DNA from: a virus
Strand: one strand, 5' to 3'
Length of the DNA stretch: 21,146 nt
Virus record (IMG/VR): IMGVR_UViG_3300046000_006512
Location: 1-21,146 of that record
Part shown: positions 15,784 to 21,146 of the stretch, piece by piece
How the letters are laid out: every line of letters starts with the position of its first letter
How positions within the stretch are numbered: position 1 is the stretch's first letter
Made by a program: the position numbers and the translations under genes
Notes under the pieces: model-generated
Told to the model about the DNA's origin: nothing
Database searches by the model: none
Seen by the model: only the letters and a program-made list of their open reading frames with translations

Positions 15784-16085
15784 TGACCCGAGAAGAAGCC
15801 ACAGGGGCCGTTCACGGCCTCGCCTTCGCTGCTCTGGGTCGGGGGCTATCCCTTGCCGTGGTCTGCGAGACCATGCGCCGAAAAATCGACGCGCTGACCG
15901 CTGCCGACCGCAAGCCGGGGGACGACGGGGACGACGGCTTGTTCGGGGTCACACTTGATGTGGAGCCCGACGCCGCGCTGGCCGATGACTTCTCCGCCGC
16001 TTTCGCCGAGGCCGACGCTCTGGCGCTGGCCGCCGCTCGCGCAACCCTTGTCGAGATTTCAAGCCCGCTTCGGAGGGGTCAATGA
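15783..16085 (+). CDS. Hypothetical protein after tail fibre
   Basis: A 100-residue, acidic protein with no family I recognise. It has an N-terminal helix-like part (AVHGLAFAALGRGLSLAVVC), an acidic linker (GDDGDDG), and an alanine/acidic C-terminus. GGAGG stands seven bases before ATG 15783, the start overlaps the fibre stop (TGATG), and the stop overlaps the next start (ATGA). The coupling on both sides suggests a tail-associated or fibre-assembly role, but no direct sign of this is seen. A longer reading in the same frame from 15489 would lie inside the fibre gene and is rejected. Confidence 0.6.
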   Translation: MTREEATGAVHGLAFAALGRGLSLAVVCETMRRKIDALTAADRKPGDDGDDGLFGVTLDVEPDAALADDFSAAFAEADALALAAARATLVEISSPLRRGQ

Positions 16086-16843
16086 CCTACGCCCACGACC
16101 TGACCCTCAACGATCTGCCAGGCCTGGTGACGCGCCACTACGTTTTCCAGAACGACCCCCGCTTCTATGACGGTGTGACTGGCGAGTTCATTGACCAGAG
16201 CGCCTATTCCTGCGGCGAGCGCAAGCGCAACTGCCGCACGGCCAGCGGCACGCCGACGTGGACGACGCTGGCCGGGAACGGCCTGCCGGGGATCACGCTG
16301 GACAGGACGTGGAAGGGCTCGATCCTCAACCCGATCCCGTTCGAAGGCGCGATCATCGCCGAGTTTGAAATGCTCACCCCGTCAGGAACGGTGACAATCT
16401 ACCCGCTGATTTCCGACGTCGCTGCAAACCCGAACAACGTCTTTCATTGGCGGATTAGCAAAAGCTCTGGCAACGTGGCGATGCAAATAAGCAACGCGAC
16501 ATTTGCCGTTAACAACTTCGGCAACAACACCATCGCGCAGTCTGACCCGAGGATTGCCCTTGGCGGCTGCGATCAGGTCAACAACGTCGCTTACCGCAGC
16601 CTCGACGGCTCGACCATTACCACGACGGCGGCCTCTGCCGTCACCACGTCCGGCTGGCCGTGCGCGCCCAGCGGCGACCTCCTGTGGCGCTTGGGCGATG
16701 TGAACAACGACGCCTCGAACGTCGCCCAGGCTGACTACATCAAGCTGCACCGGCTGATGTTCCTGAAGGGCCGCCCGACCAGCGCGGGGGACCTTGCCAA
16801 GCTGTCGGCGTTCTTTACCGCGCGCATTGCCGCGCTCGGCTAG
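16082..16843 (+). CDS. Putative tail-associated beta-sandwich protein
   Basis: A 253-residue protein, unrecognised. It is rich in Ser, Thr and Asn with alternating short strands (IPFEGAIIAEFEML, VTIYPLISDV, VFHWRISKSSGNVAMQI), and ends with a helix (DLAKLSAFFTARIAALG). The SILNPIPFEGAIIAEFEM then whole-protein strand pattern, and the KLHRLMFLKGRP..A.DLAKL close, resemble concanavalin-like (LamG-type) domains in phage fibres, where the last strand is followed by such a helix. It could be a second receptor-binding or decorating protein. GGAGGGG lies just before ATG 16082. It is the last gene before a hairpin and the lysis block. Confidence 0.55.
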   Translation: MTYAHDLTLNDLPGLVTRHYVFQNDPRFYDGVTGEFIDQSAYSCGERKRNCRTASGTPTWTTLAGNGLPGITLDRTWKGSILNPIPFEGAIIAEFEMLTPSGTVTIYPLISDVAANPNNVFHWRISKSSGNVAMQISNATFAVNNFGNNTIAQSDPRIALGGCDQVNNVAYRSLDGSTITTTAASAVTTSGWPCAPSGDLLWRLGDVNNDASNVAQADYIKLHRLMFLKGRPTSAGDLAKLSAFFTARIAALG

Positions 16844-16870
16844 CCACGTCGGCGCCCTGACGAAACAACC

Positions 16871-16891
16871 GCCACCGGATAGTCTGGTGGC
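16871..16891 (+). promoter_or_regulatory. Hairpin between structural and lysis blocks
   Basis: GCCACCGGA and TCTGGTGGC form a nine-base-pair stem with one G-U pair and a three-base TAG loop. No T-run follows, so it is not a standard rho-independent terminator. It lies three bases before GGAGG, the ribosome binding site of the next gene, in one of the few real gaps of the late operon. It could slow or protect the transcript or affect access to the ribosome binding site. Confidence 0.5.
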
Positions 16892-16905
16892 CTGGAGGAC
16901 TACGG

Positions 16906-17166
16906 ATGACGACGAAGACACAGGTTGTTGGCCGGGCTCTGCTTATGCGGGCGCTCATGAACGGCATCGAGCGGCGAACGCAGGAAAGCATCGACGACGC
17001 GGCGGACGCGGGGCTGACCGGCGCCGTGGAAAAGTTGACCGAGGCGCAGGGCTACCTTGAGCAGGCCCACGCCGCGTTCAACGCGCTCCCGCCCATGCTG
17101 GCCGCGCACTTCGGCGACACGGACGTCACGCCGTATTCCGGCGGCGACGACAAGCCGCCTCAATAG
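16906..17166 (+). CDS. Small hypothetical protein
   Basis: An 86-residue soluble protein with a helical core (RALLMRALMNGIERRTQESI and VEKLTEAQGYLEQAHAAF) and a flexible C-terminus ending GGDDKPPQ. There is no membrane segment or recognised domain. It has its own leader with GGAGG eight bases before ATG, downstream of a stable hairpin. It opens the lysis block, one base-pair step before a membrane protein gene. Function unknown. Confidence 0.6.
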   Translation: MTTKTQVVGRALLMRALMNGIERRTQESIDDAADAGLTGAVEKLTEAQGYLEQAHAAFNALPPMLAAHFGDTDVTPYSGGDDKPPQ

Positions 17167-17167
17167 C

Positions 17168-17656
17168 ATGGGGCCGCTTGCGACAGCCTACACGCTGGCG
17201 ACGCTGGCAATGTTCCTGGTGTGCGCCATTGCGCGGAACTGCACAGACGACGCCGACCGGGTGGCCAGAGCGGCGGCATGGCTGGCGTTTGGGGTGGGAA
17301 TGAGCCGGATAGTTTCGGCCTTGGTTCCCGCCCCTTGGTCAATGGCGCATTACCCGGCGCAAGACCTGTTCATGCTGGCCCTGTGCCTTGGCTGGTTTCA
17401 GGTGCGCCGGGAATGGTGGGCGGTCCTGCTGGCGACGTGCTTCGCCGTCCAGCTTTACATGCACGCCGCGTTCTGGTGGGCGCATGATGCAAGCGCGCTG
17501 CGCTCCTACATCATCCAGAACAACGCGGTCTTTATCGCCGAACTGTTGATTCTGACGGTGGCGGGAGGCCGTTATGTGGTTGCTGGTATCGGCGCTCGCC
17601 TTCGGATGCTTGGCGGCTGGCATCGCCCTCGTCTGGCATACGTGGGGGCGTCGTGA
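17168..17656 (+). CDS. Polytopic membrane protein in lysis region
   Basis: A 162-residue, very hydrophobic protein with about five membrane segments: near residues 3-21 (ATAYTLATLAMFLVCAIA), 35-55 (AWLAFGVGMSRIVSALV), 62-76 (QDLFMLALCLGWFQV), 80-100 (WAVLLATCFAVQLYMHAAF) and 115-135 (FIAELLILTVAGG). It is rich in Trp and Met. It belongs to no holin family I can name and has more segments than common holins. ATG at 17168 is one base after the previous stop; the frame is open further left but that part lies inside the upstream gene. Its 3' end contains another small ORF in a different frame. Confidence 0.6.
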   Translation: MGPLATAYTLATLAMFLVCAIARNCTDDADRVARAAAWLAFGVGMSRIVSALVPAPWSMAHYPAQDLFMLALCLGWFQVRREWWAVLLATCFAVQLYMHAAFWWAHDASALRSYIIQNNAVFIAELLILTVAGGRYVVAGIGARLRMLGGWHRPRLAYVGAS

Positions 17657-17669
17657 ACGTGAGCGCTGA
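17574..17669 (+). CDS. Nested 31-aa single-membrane-segment peptide
   Basis: An ORF of 31 codons starting MWLLVSALAFGCLAAG, then IALVWHTWGRRERER. It is one predicted membrane helix with a short charged C-terminus (N-out/C-in or the reverse is not clear). A near-ideal GGGAGG stands five bases before ATG 17574, stronger than the sites of its neighbours. It lies largely within the 3' end of the membrane protein gene at 17168 in another frame and overlaps the start of the next gene. It resembles tiny accessory lysis or pinholin-modulating peptides in shape only. Too short for standard gene calling. Confidence 0.5.
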   Translation: MWLLVSALAFGCLAAGIALVWHTWGRRERER

Positions 17670-17907
17670 ACTGCTGTCAGGCGTGCTTGTCGCCGTGGTC
17701 GGGGGTGGGGGACTTTGGGCCTATCTCGGGGCTCGGGGCAAAACCAAGGCCGATCTTATCACCATAGCGCAGGATGCTGCGGGGTCCGTCATTCAGAGCT
17801 TGCGCGAGGAAATCCACCGGCTGAACGAGCGCATTGGCGAACTGGAAATCCAGGACGAAAGGTGCAAACGCGAACTGGCGGACCTGCGTCGGAGGATTGA
17901 AGCATGA
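17653..17907 (+). CDS. Membrane-anchored coiled-coil protein
   Basis: An 84-residue protein with an N-terminal membrane segment (LLSGVLVAVVGGGGLWAYLG, about 7-26) and then a charged heptad-like helix (IQSLREEIHRLNERIGELEI through RCKRELADLRRRIEA). Starts available are GTG at 17653 and GTG at 17659; the first follows GGGGG. Similar one-helix-plus-coil proteins occur in phage lysis regions near holins, but the true Rz-like spanin is a separate gene at 19208. Its stop overlaps the next start (ATGA). Confidence 0.6.
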   Translation: MNVSAELLSGVLVAVVGGGGLWAYLGARGKTKADLITIAQDAAGSVIQSLREEIHRLNERIGELEIQDERCKRELADLRRRIEA

Positions 17908-18260
17908 ACGGCTTCGACCGCGTGAAAGCGTGGGCATCGGCCGCGCGGGACGTGTTTGCCCTGCTGTTCACGCCGGTCCTGTCGGTCATCCTGGTCTGGC
18001 TGATCTGCATCCTCGCCTATGGGGCGTGGGAGGCGGACACTCAGGGGCAGAGGATCAACTACCTGGGCGCCCTGTCGATAGCCCTGGCGGTCCTGATCGG
18101 GCTCGGGGGGCAGTGGTTTCAGCGCAACCGGCTGGAGAAGCTGAAGGTCAGCGGGCCGGGCGGGTTCGGGGGCGAGATCGAGACCCAGGCGGACAACGGC
18201 GCCACCGTCACCACGACCACGACCACGGAAGTTACGCCAGCGGGCGACGCCAAGCCTTAG
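17904..18260 (+). CDS. Two-segment membrane protein, holin candidate
   Basis: A 118-residue protein with two clear membrane segments: about 17-41 (VFALLFTPVLSVILVWLICI) and 52-69 (YLGALSIALAVLIGLGG), a basic region after the second (QRNRLEKLK), and a Gly/Thr-rich polar tail with a run of six Thr. Two helices and a charged tail upstream of an endolysin fit a class-II-like holin, though the 118 residues and long tail are larger than usual. ATG at 17904 overlaps the upstream stop. Assignment is by position and shape. Confidence 0.55.
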   Translation: MNGFDRVKAWASAARDVFALLFTPVLSVILVWLICILAYGAWEADTQGQRINYLGALSIALAVLIGLGGQWFQRNRLEKLKVSGPGGFGGEIETQADNGATVTTTTTTEVTPAGDAKP

Positions 18261-18333
18261 ACAACCCTGAAACCTTCGGCAGGCGGGAGGTGATCCTTGT
18301 CGTTGAGGGCGTCCTGATCGGGGTGGGTGTCGC

Positions 18334-18438
18334 ATGGCTCTGCTGGCGTTCGCAGGCGGCTTTGCGCTGGGTGTCGGGTCTGTTGTCGCGGCTGCGTGGT
18401 TCGCGGCGCGATGGCTGCTCAGGCGGGCGGTGAGGTAG
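18334..18438 (+). CDS. Possible 34-aa membrane peptide
   Basis: An ORF of 34 codons starting MALLAFAGGFALGVGS, then VVAAAWFAARWLLRRAVR: one small-residue-rich membrane segment and a basic end. It shares its layout, including a M-x-LL start and Arg-rich finish, with the nested peptide at 17574. The ribosome binding site is weak (GGGGTG eight bases ahead). An alternative in another frame starts at GTG 18290 and encodes about 47 residues with ILVVEGVLIGVGVAWLCW followed by a basic tail. Only one, or neither, may be real. Confidence 0.35.
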   Translation: MALLAFAGGFALGVGSVVAAAWFAARWLLRRAVR

Positions 18439-18485
18439 TCGGCGGCGGCCCAACCGAGAGACCCCAGTCCAAAGCCGCCGCCGTT

Positions 18486-18559
18486 GCTGCGCTGGGATTC
18501 GAACCCTTCGGCGAGCGTCACGCCTACGACCAACCGTCGTGCTCTTCGGAATACGCAGC
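18486..18559 (-). other. tRNA-like element, not a canonical tRNA
   Basis: Read on the minus strand, GCTGCGT (18559-18553) can pair with GCGCAGC (18492-18486) as a seven-base closing stem with one G-T(U) pair. Inside it lies GGGTTCGAATCCC, the T-loop signature of tRNAs, plus ACGAC/GTCGT and GGCG/CGCC hairpins. The T-stem is only three pairs, no standard D-arm or seven-base anticodon loop with T33 is present, and no CCA follows. It may be a decayed tRNA, an attachment-site-like relic, or chance. Confidence 0.3.
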
Positions 18560-18593
18560 GTCAAAAACCTACCACATCACGAGGTAATGCAAC

Positions 18594-19211
18594 ATGGGCA
18601 TTGACCCATCGAAGTTCGCCGCGTTCGCCCCCCGCGCTTTGCCCGGCACCCGTGAGGCGCTGGAAGCTGCGGCGGCGCAAAGCGGCATTGCCGACCGTCT
18701 CGCCCTCGCTCACTGGCTGGGCCAGATGCGGGTGGAAAGCGCCGGGTTCACGACGCTGTCGGAAAGCCTCAACTACAGCGTCGAGGGGCTGCTAAAGCTG
18801 TTCGGGCGCCACCGCATCAGCGCCGCCGACTGCGACAAGTTCGGTCGCAAGCCGGGGCAGGCCGCAAACCAGAACGCGCTGGCGAATATCCTCTACGGCG
18901 GCGAGTGGGGGCGTAAGAACCTGGGGAACACAGAGCCGGGCGACGGGTGGCGATACCGAGGCGGCGGCGTGAAGCAGATCACGGGCCGGGCCAACTATCG
19001 CGAGGCAGGCCACGAAGACGACCCCGACACCCTGCGGACGGACATCAAGGCGAGCGCCTTCGCGGCGGCCAATTTCTTCGCCCGTCACGGCTGCATTGCG
19101 CCGGCAAGGGCAGATGACGTTGAGGCCGTGACCCGTCGTGTGAATGGGGGGCTTACGGGATTGGCCGAACGCATCGCCGCGACGAAGGCCGCAAAGGGTG
19201 TTGTCCTGTGA
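18594..19211 (+). CDS. Endolysin, GH19 chitinase-like lysozyme
   Basis: A 205-residue protein with the phage GH19-type pattern: LALAHWLGQMRVESAGF at about 36-52, where Glu48 is the expected catalytic acid, then TLSESLNYSVEGLLKLFGRH, ANILYGG.WG at about 97-106, and GDGWRYRGGGVKQITGRANY at 116-135. These enzymes cut the glycan strands of peptidoglycan. No signal peptide or membrane segment is seen, so release should depend on a holin. ATG at 18594 has GAGG ahead. The next gene starts just before this one's stop. Confidence 0.88.
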   Translation: MGIDPSKFAAFAPRALPGTREALEAAAAQSGIADRLALAHWLGQMRVESAGFTTLSESLNYSVEGLLKLFGRHRISAADCDKFGRKPGQAANQNALANILYGGEWGRKNLGNTEPGDGWRYRGGGVKQITGRANYREAGHEDDPDTLRTDIKASAFAAANFFARHGCIAPARADDVEAVTRRVNGGLTGLAERIAATKAAKGVVL

Positions 19212-19624
19212 TCGCCGCCGTTCTCTCCGTCATCACCTCCCGCTTTGCCGGGCCTGTCGCGCTGGCCGGCTGCGCTGTTCTGGCCATTGTCCTGATCGGC
19301 GCGAAGCTGGAAACGGGGCAGGTCCGCTCTGACCTTAAGGCCCAGGTAGCGGAAAGCCGACGCCTCGCGGATGCCCTCGGAACATGCCGGGCAAACGTGG
19401 CCAGCCTTGATGGTGCCCTGACCCGCCAGAATGAGGCCGTGGCGGTCGCACAGGCCAAGGGCGAGGCAATGGCCCGGAACGCTGAGAAGGCCGCCACAGA
19501 GGCGCGGAAGGCCCAAGGCAAGGCCGATGCGCTTGCGGCCAAGCTGGCGACGTTCACTCCGGGCGAAACGTGCGAGGCGAGGGAAACCAACGTGGCCGAT
19601 CTGATCGAGGGGCTGGACCGATGA
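19208..19624 (+). CDS. Rz-like inner-membrane spanin
   Basis: A 138-residue protein with a single N-terminal membrane segment (about 12-32, AGPVALAGCAVLAIVLIGA) followed by a long alanine/lysine/glutamate-rich coiled-coil (about 35-115) and a short C-terminus with CEARETNVADLIEG. This N-in/C-out plan and its place after the endolysin and before a small lipoprotein gene define an i-spanin. It would span the periplasm and pair with the lipoprotein to fuse the membranes at the end of lysis. The GTG start overlaps the endolysin stop. Confidence 0.8.
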   Translation: MIAAVLSVITSRFAGPVALAGCAVLAIVLIGAKLETGQVRSDLKAQVAESRRLADALGTCRANVASLDGALTRQNEAVAVAQAKGEAMARNAEKAATEARKAQGKADALAAKLATFTPGETCEARETNVADLIEGLDR

Positions 19625-19899
19625 AACGCGCCGCCGTCATCCTTGCGCTGGCCCTCGCCGGGTGCGCGACCACGCCAGAGCCGCAGATCATGGTTAAGGA
19701 AGTGCGCGTGCCCGTCGTCACGCCTTGCCCCATCGACACCACGGCGCCCGCCTACGTCGATACACTGGACGCCCTCAAAGCAGCAGCAGCGCGTGGATCG
19801 GATGCCGTGGTCGCGCTCCTCATCGGCGGGCGCTCGCAACGTGACGCACAGATCGCCGGGCTTAAGGCCCAGGCTGAGGCTTGTGGGTCGCTGGACTGA
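19621..19899 (+). CDS. Rz1-like outer-membrane lipoprotein spanin
   Basis: A 92-residue protein starting MKRAAVILALALAGCATTPE. The signal peptide ends in a clear lipobox (LAGC), so Cys15 should be lipidated; the mature protein begins CATTPEPQ and continues with a VRVPVVTPCP stretch and an alanine-rich helix. Together with the preceding i-spanin it forms a two-component spanin; the genes here overlap only by four bases (ATGA) rather than being nested as in lambda. GAGGGG lies eight bases ahead of ATG 19621. It is the last gene of the plus-strand late operon. Confidence 0.82.
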   Translation: MKRAAVILALALAGCATTPEPQIMVKEVRVPVVTPCPIDTTAPAYVDTLDALKAAAARGSDAVVALLIGGRSQRDAQIAGLKAQAEACGSLD

Positions 19900-19900
19900 C

Positions 19901-19938
19901 TTGCCCCGTAATTGCCCCGTAATTGCCCCGGGGCAATT
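19901..19938. repeat. Tandem 11-mers leading into a perfect palindrome
   Basis: TTGCCCCGTAA occurs twice back to back (19901-19911, 19912-19922). The third copy begins TTGCCCCG but turns into the 18-base perfect palindrome AATTGCCCCGGGGCAATT at 19921-19938. It starts one base after the spanin stop. It could be a protein-binding or recombination site. Confidence 0.75.
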
Positions 19939-19972
19939 CGGGACGGCTCGTCACACAATACCCCGGTAGAAT

Positions 19973-20000
19973 GGCCCTCGGTGAAAGCCGGGGGCCTTTT
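19973..20000 (+). terminator. Rho-independent terminator of the late operon
   Basis: GGCCCTCGG and CCGGGGGCC form a nine-base-pair stem with one G-T(U) pair and a six-base TGAAAG loop, followed directly by TTTT. It sits 73 bases after the last lysis gene on the plus strand and faces the convergent integrase gene, so it should end late transcription before it runs into int. Confidence 0.8.
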
Positions 20001-20012
20001 CTGCGTTTGAAG

Positions 20013-20185
20013 GGTGAGACACTATCCCCGCAACGCCAAGCCCCGCTTTAGGGCGCCGGGGACGGTGAGACAGTGCAACCGATTGATCCGGCACACTTGC
20101 GACATTCCCTCCGGGCCTACCACCCCCTAGCGCAACCGCCTTTCCTATAAGGCGTCAGGATCGGGTGAGACAATCAGGTGAGACA
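20013..20185 (+). repeat. Four GGTGAGACA repeats near the integrase 3' end
   Basis: GGTGAGACA is found at 20013, 20064, 20164 and 20177, all in the same orientation. The last two are 13 bases apart and lie within the final codons of the integrase gene. Spaced short direct repeats beside int are the usual look of arm-type integrase sites in attP, so the stretch 20022-20163 could hold the core site. Direct proof is lacking. Confidence 0.5.
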
Positions 20186-21146
20186 GCGACCCGTTCACGG
20201 TTCGGGCCATTGCCGACTTGGCGAGCTTTCCCTGACTGGCGGTCGATGTGTACCGCTCCACTTCCTTGAGGCTTTCGTGGCCGGTGATGGCCATAATTTC
20301 ATGAGCCGAACAGCCAGCCTCAGCCAGGCGCCGCGCTGCCGCTTTCCGCAGTCCGTGGGGCGAGGACTTCGCAGGCAAGCCCGCATCCCTCGCGCACCGA
20401 ACAAACCAGTTCGTAAACCCGGCCTCGCTCATGGGCTTTCCGTAGGCGGTCATCAGGAACGTCAGGTGTTCTTTCGGCAGGGCGTCCAGCTCTGCCTTTA
20501 GGTCGGGATGGATCGGGATTGACAGGACCGGGGCATCAACGCCGCGTTTTTTCTGCCGTACCTGGATACAGCCGTCGCGGATGTGCTGGCGGCCCATACG
20601 CACCACGTCCGACCTGCGCTGGCCGGTGTAGACTAGCAGGGCGAGCGCGAGACGGGCGCGGGAGCCGGCGGGCCAGTGTTTGCGGAACGCCTCCATATCG
20701 TCTTCCGTCCATGCCCTGAACCCGTCGCTTTTCGGCGCCTTGAACTTTACTCCGGCGGTCGGGTTATGGGCCACTAGCCCGCGCTCGACGGCGAACGCGA
20801 ACAGCGAGCGCAGGGTCTTTAGAAGATTGCGCGCGGCGCCGGGCCGGTCGGCGGTCTTGTCCAGAATGGTCTTGATGTGCGTCGGCTTCAAAGCCTTTGC
20901 GCCCCCGTCGCCATACACGGCGCGGAAGCGGTCAAGGATGTTGCGATACGTCCCCTTGGTCGAGACGTTCAGGCCCCGGAACGTGGCGCTGGCGTAGTAG
21001 GCGACACAGAGCGCGGAGACCGTCCCGGCCTTGGGGGCCTTGCCGGCGCCCTCGGGGATGGCCAGAGCGTCCAGCGCGTCGGCATAAGCGGCCATGAAGG
21101 CGACGGAGCCCGGCAGGCCCGGAAGCGGCGTCAGCTTGCGACCCTC
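20145..21146 (-). CDS. int: Tyrosine recombinase (phage integrase), 5' end missing
   Basis: The minus-strand frame is open to the window edge, so the protein lacks its N-terminus; 333 residues are visible, including GLPGSVAFMAAY just before the internal ATG at 21095. Numbering from that Met: SAM-like core-binding domain about 25-115, then the catalytic domain with Arg160 in TGQRRSD, His247 and Arg250 in HGLRK, His273 in TGHES and nucleophile Tyr282 in ERYTST. All expected catalytic residues are present, so it should be active. It would carry out site-specific integration and excision. It converges on the late operon, and its 3' end carries two GGTGAGACA repeats. Confidence 0.92.
   Translation of the reverse strand, partial: EGRKLTPLPGLPGSVAFMAAYADALDALAIPEGAGKAPKAGTVSALCVAYYASATFRGLNVSTKGTYRNILDRFRAVYGDGGAKALKPTHIKTILDKTADRPGAARNLLKTLRSLFAFAVERGLVAHNPTAGVKFKAPKSDGFRAWTEDDMEAFRKHWPAGSRARLALALLVYTGQRRSDVVRMGRQHIRDGCIQVRQKKRGVDAPVLSIPIHPDLKAELDALPKEHLTFLMTAYGKPMSEAGFTNWFVRCARDAGLPAKSSPHGLRKAAARRLAEAGCSAHEIMAITGHESLKEVERYTSTASQGKLAKSAMARTVNGSLSHLIVSPDPDAL

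Larger units (their letters stand above)
18261..18593. other. 333-base gap before the endolysin gene
   Basis: No long credible gene fills this stretch. It holds two overlapping small plus-strand ORFs with membrane-segment sequences (18290-18433 and 18334-18438), a strong anti-Shine-Dalgarno complement (GGAGGTGATC at 18287-18296) without a well-placed ATG, and a minus-strand tRNA-like element at 18486-18559. The endolysin ribosome binding site is GAGG nine bases before its ATG. I see no confident promoter boxes. Confidence 0.5.

Noticed and set aside
16871-16891. Hairpin as a rho-independent terminator
   Set aside because: No T-run follows the stem; the next gene's ribosome binding site follows instead.
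17793-18533. Minus-strand open frame of 246 codons across the lysis region
   Set aside because: It covers well-supported plus-strand membrane genes, is Arg/Pro-rich, and shows no motif.
18486-18559. Calling this a functional tRNA gene
   Set aside because: The T-stem has only three pairs, there is no acceptable D-arm or anticodon loop with T at position 33, and no CCA end; kept only as a tRNA-like element.
1-21146. CRISPR arrays or insertion sequences
   Set aside because: No regularly spaced palindromic repeats with unique spacers, no transposase gene and no terminal inverted repeats with target duplications were seen.

Overview
The window is GC-rich, strongly biased to G/C in third codon positions, and almost entirely made of tightly packed phage genes. 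It looks like part of a temperate siphovirus (long non-contractile tail) of an alphaproteobacterium. Evidence: head-closure, HK97-gp10-type, tail-terminator and tail-tube genes in order, two tail assembly chaperone ORFs of the kind found in Rhodobacter-type gene transfer agents, a tape measure protein, a tail-tip module ordered as in such agents, a lysis cassette and a tyrosine integrase. The exact host genus cannot be read from the sequence.

Layout. (1) 1-5624: nine overlapping plus-strand genes for glycan assembly or tailoring: an MptE/DUF115-like protein (cut by the window start), three GT-A glycosyltransferases, a GT9-like glycosyltransferase, two SAM methyltransferases, a left-handed beta-helix acyltransferase and a capsule-synthesis-like protein. 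(2) 5621-7046: head-tail connector genes. (3) 7088-10161: tail tube, two tail chaperone ORFs (the second, 58 aa, overlaps the first in the -1 frame) and the tape measure. (4) 10158-16843: distal tail and tip, a cysteine-peptidase-like protein, a J-like tip protein with Fn3-like C-terminus, a tail fibre with an SGNH/sialate-O-acetylesterase-like domain, and two accessory proteins. (5) 16906-19899: small membrane proteins (holin candidates), a GH19-type endolysin, and an Rz/Rz1-like spanin pair. (6) 19900-20144: tandem repeat, perfect palindrome, rho-independent terminator and repeated 9-mers, which may be an attachment region. (7) 20145-21146, minus strand: tyrosine integrase, cut by the window end.

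How it may work together. Regions 1-5 lie on one strand with mostly overlapping start and stop codons, so the glycan genes are probably expressed late with the structural genes. No nucleotide-sugar synthesis, flippase or polymerase gene is visible. This fits transfer of host-supplied sugars to a cytoplasmic acceptor, with virion proteins the most attractive candidate, better than classical O-antigen conversion, though the latter is not excluded. The esterase-bearing fibre suggests that the phage receptor is an acylated surface polysaccharide. Major capsid, portal and terminase genes are not in the window and should lie to the left; repressor and early genes should lie beyond the integrase.
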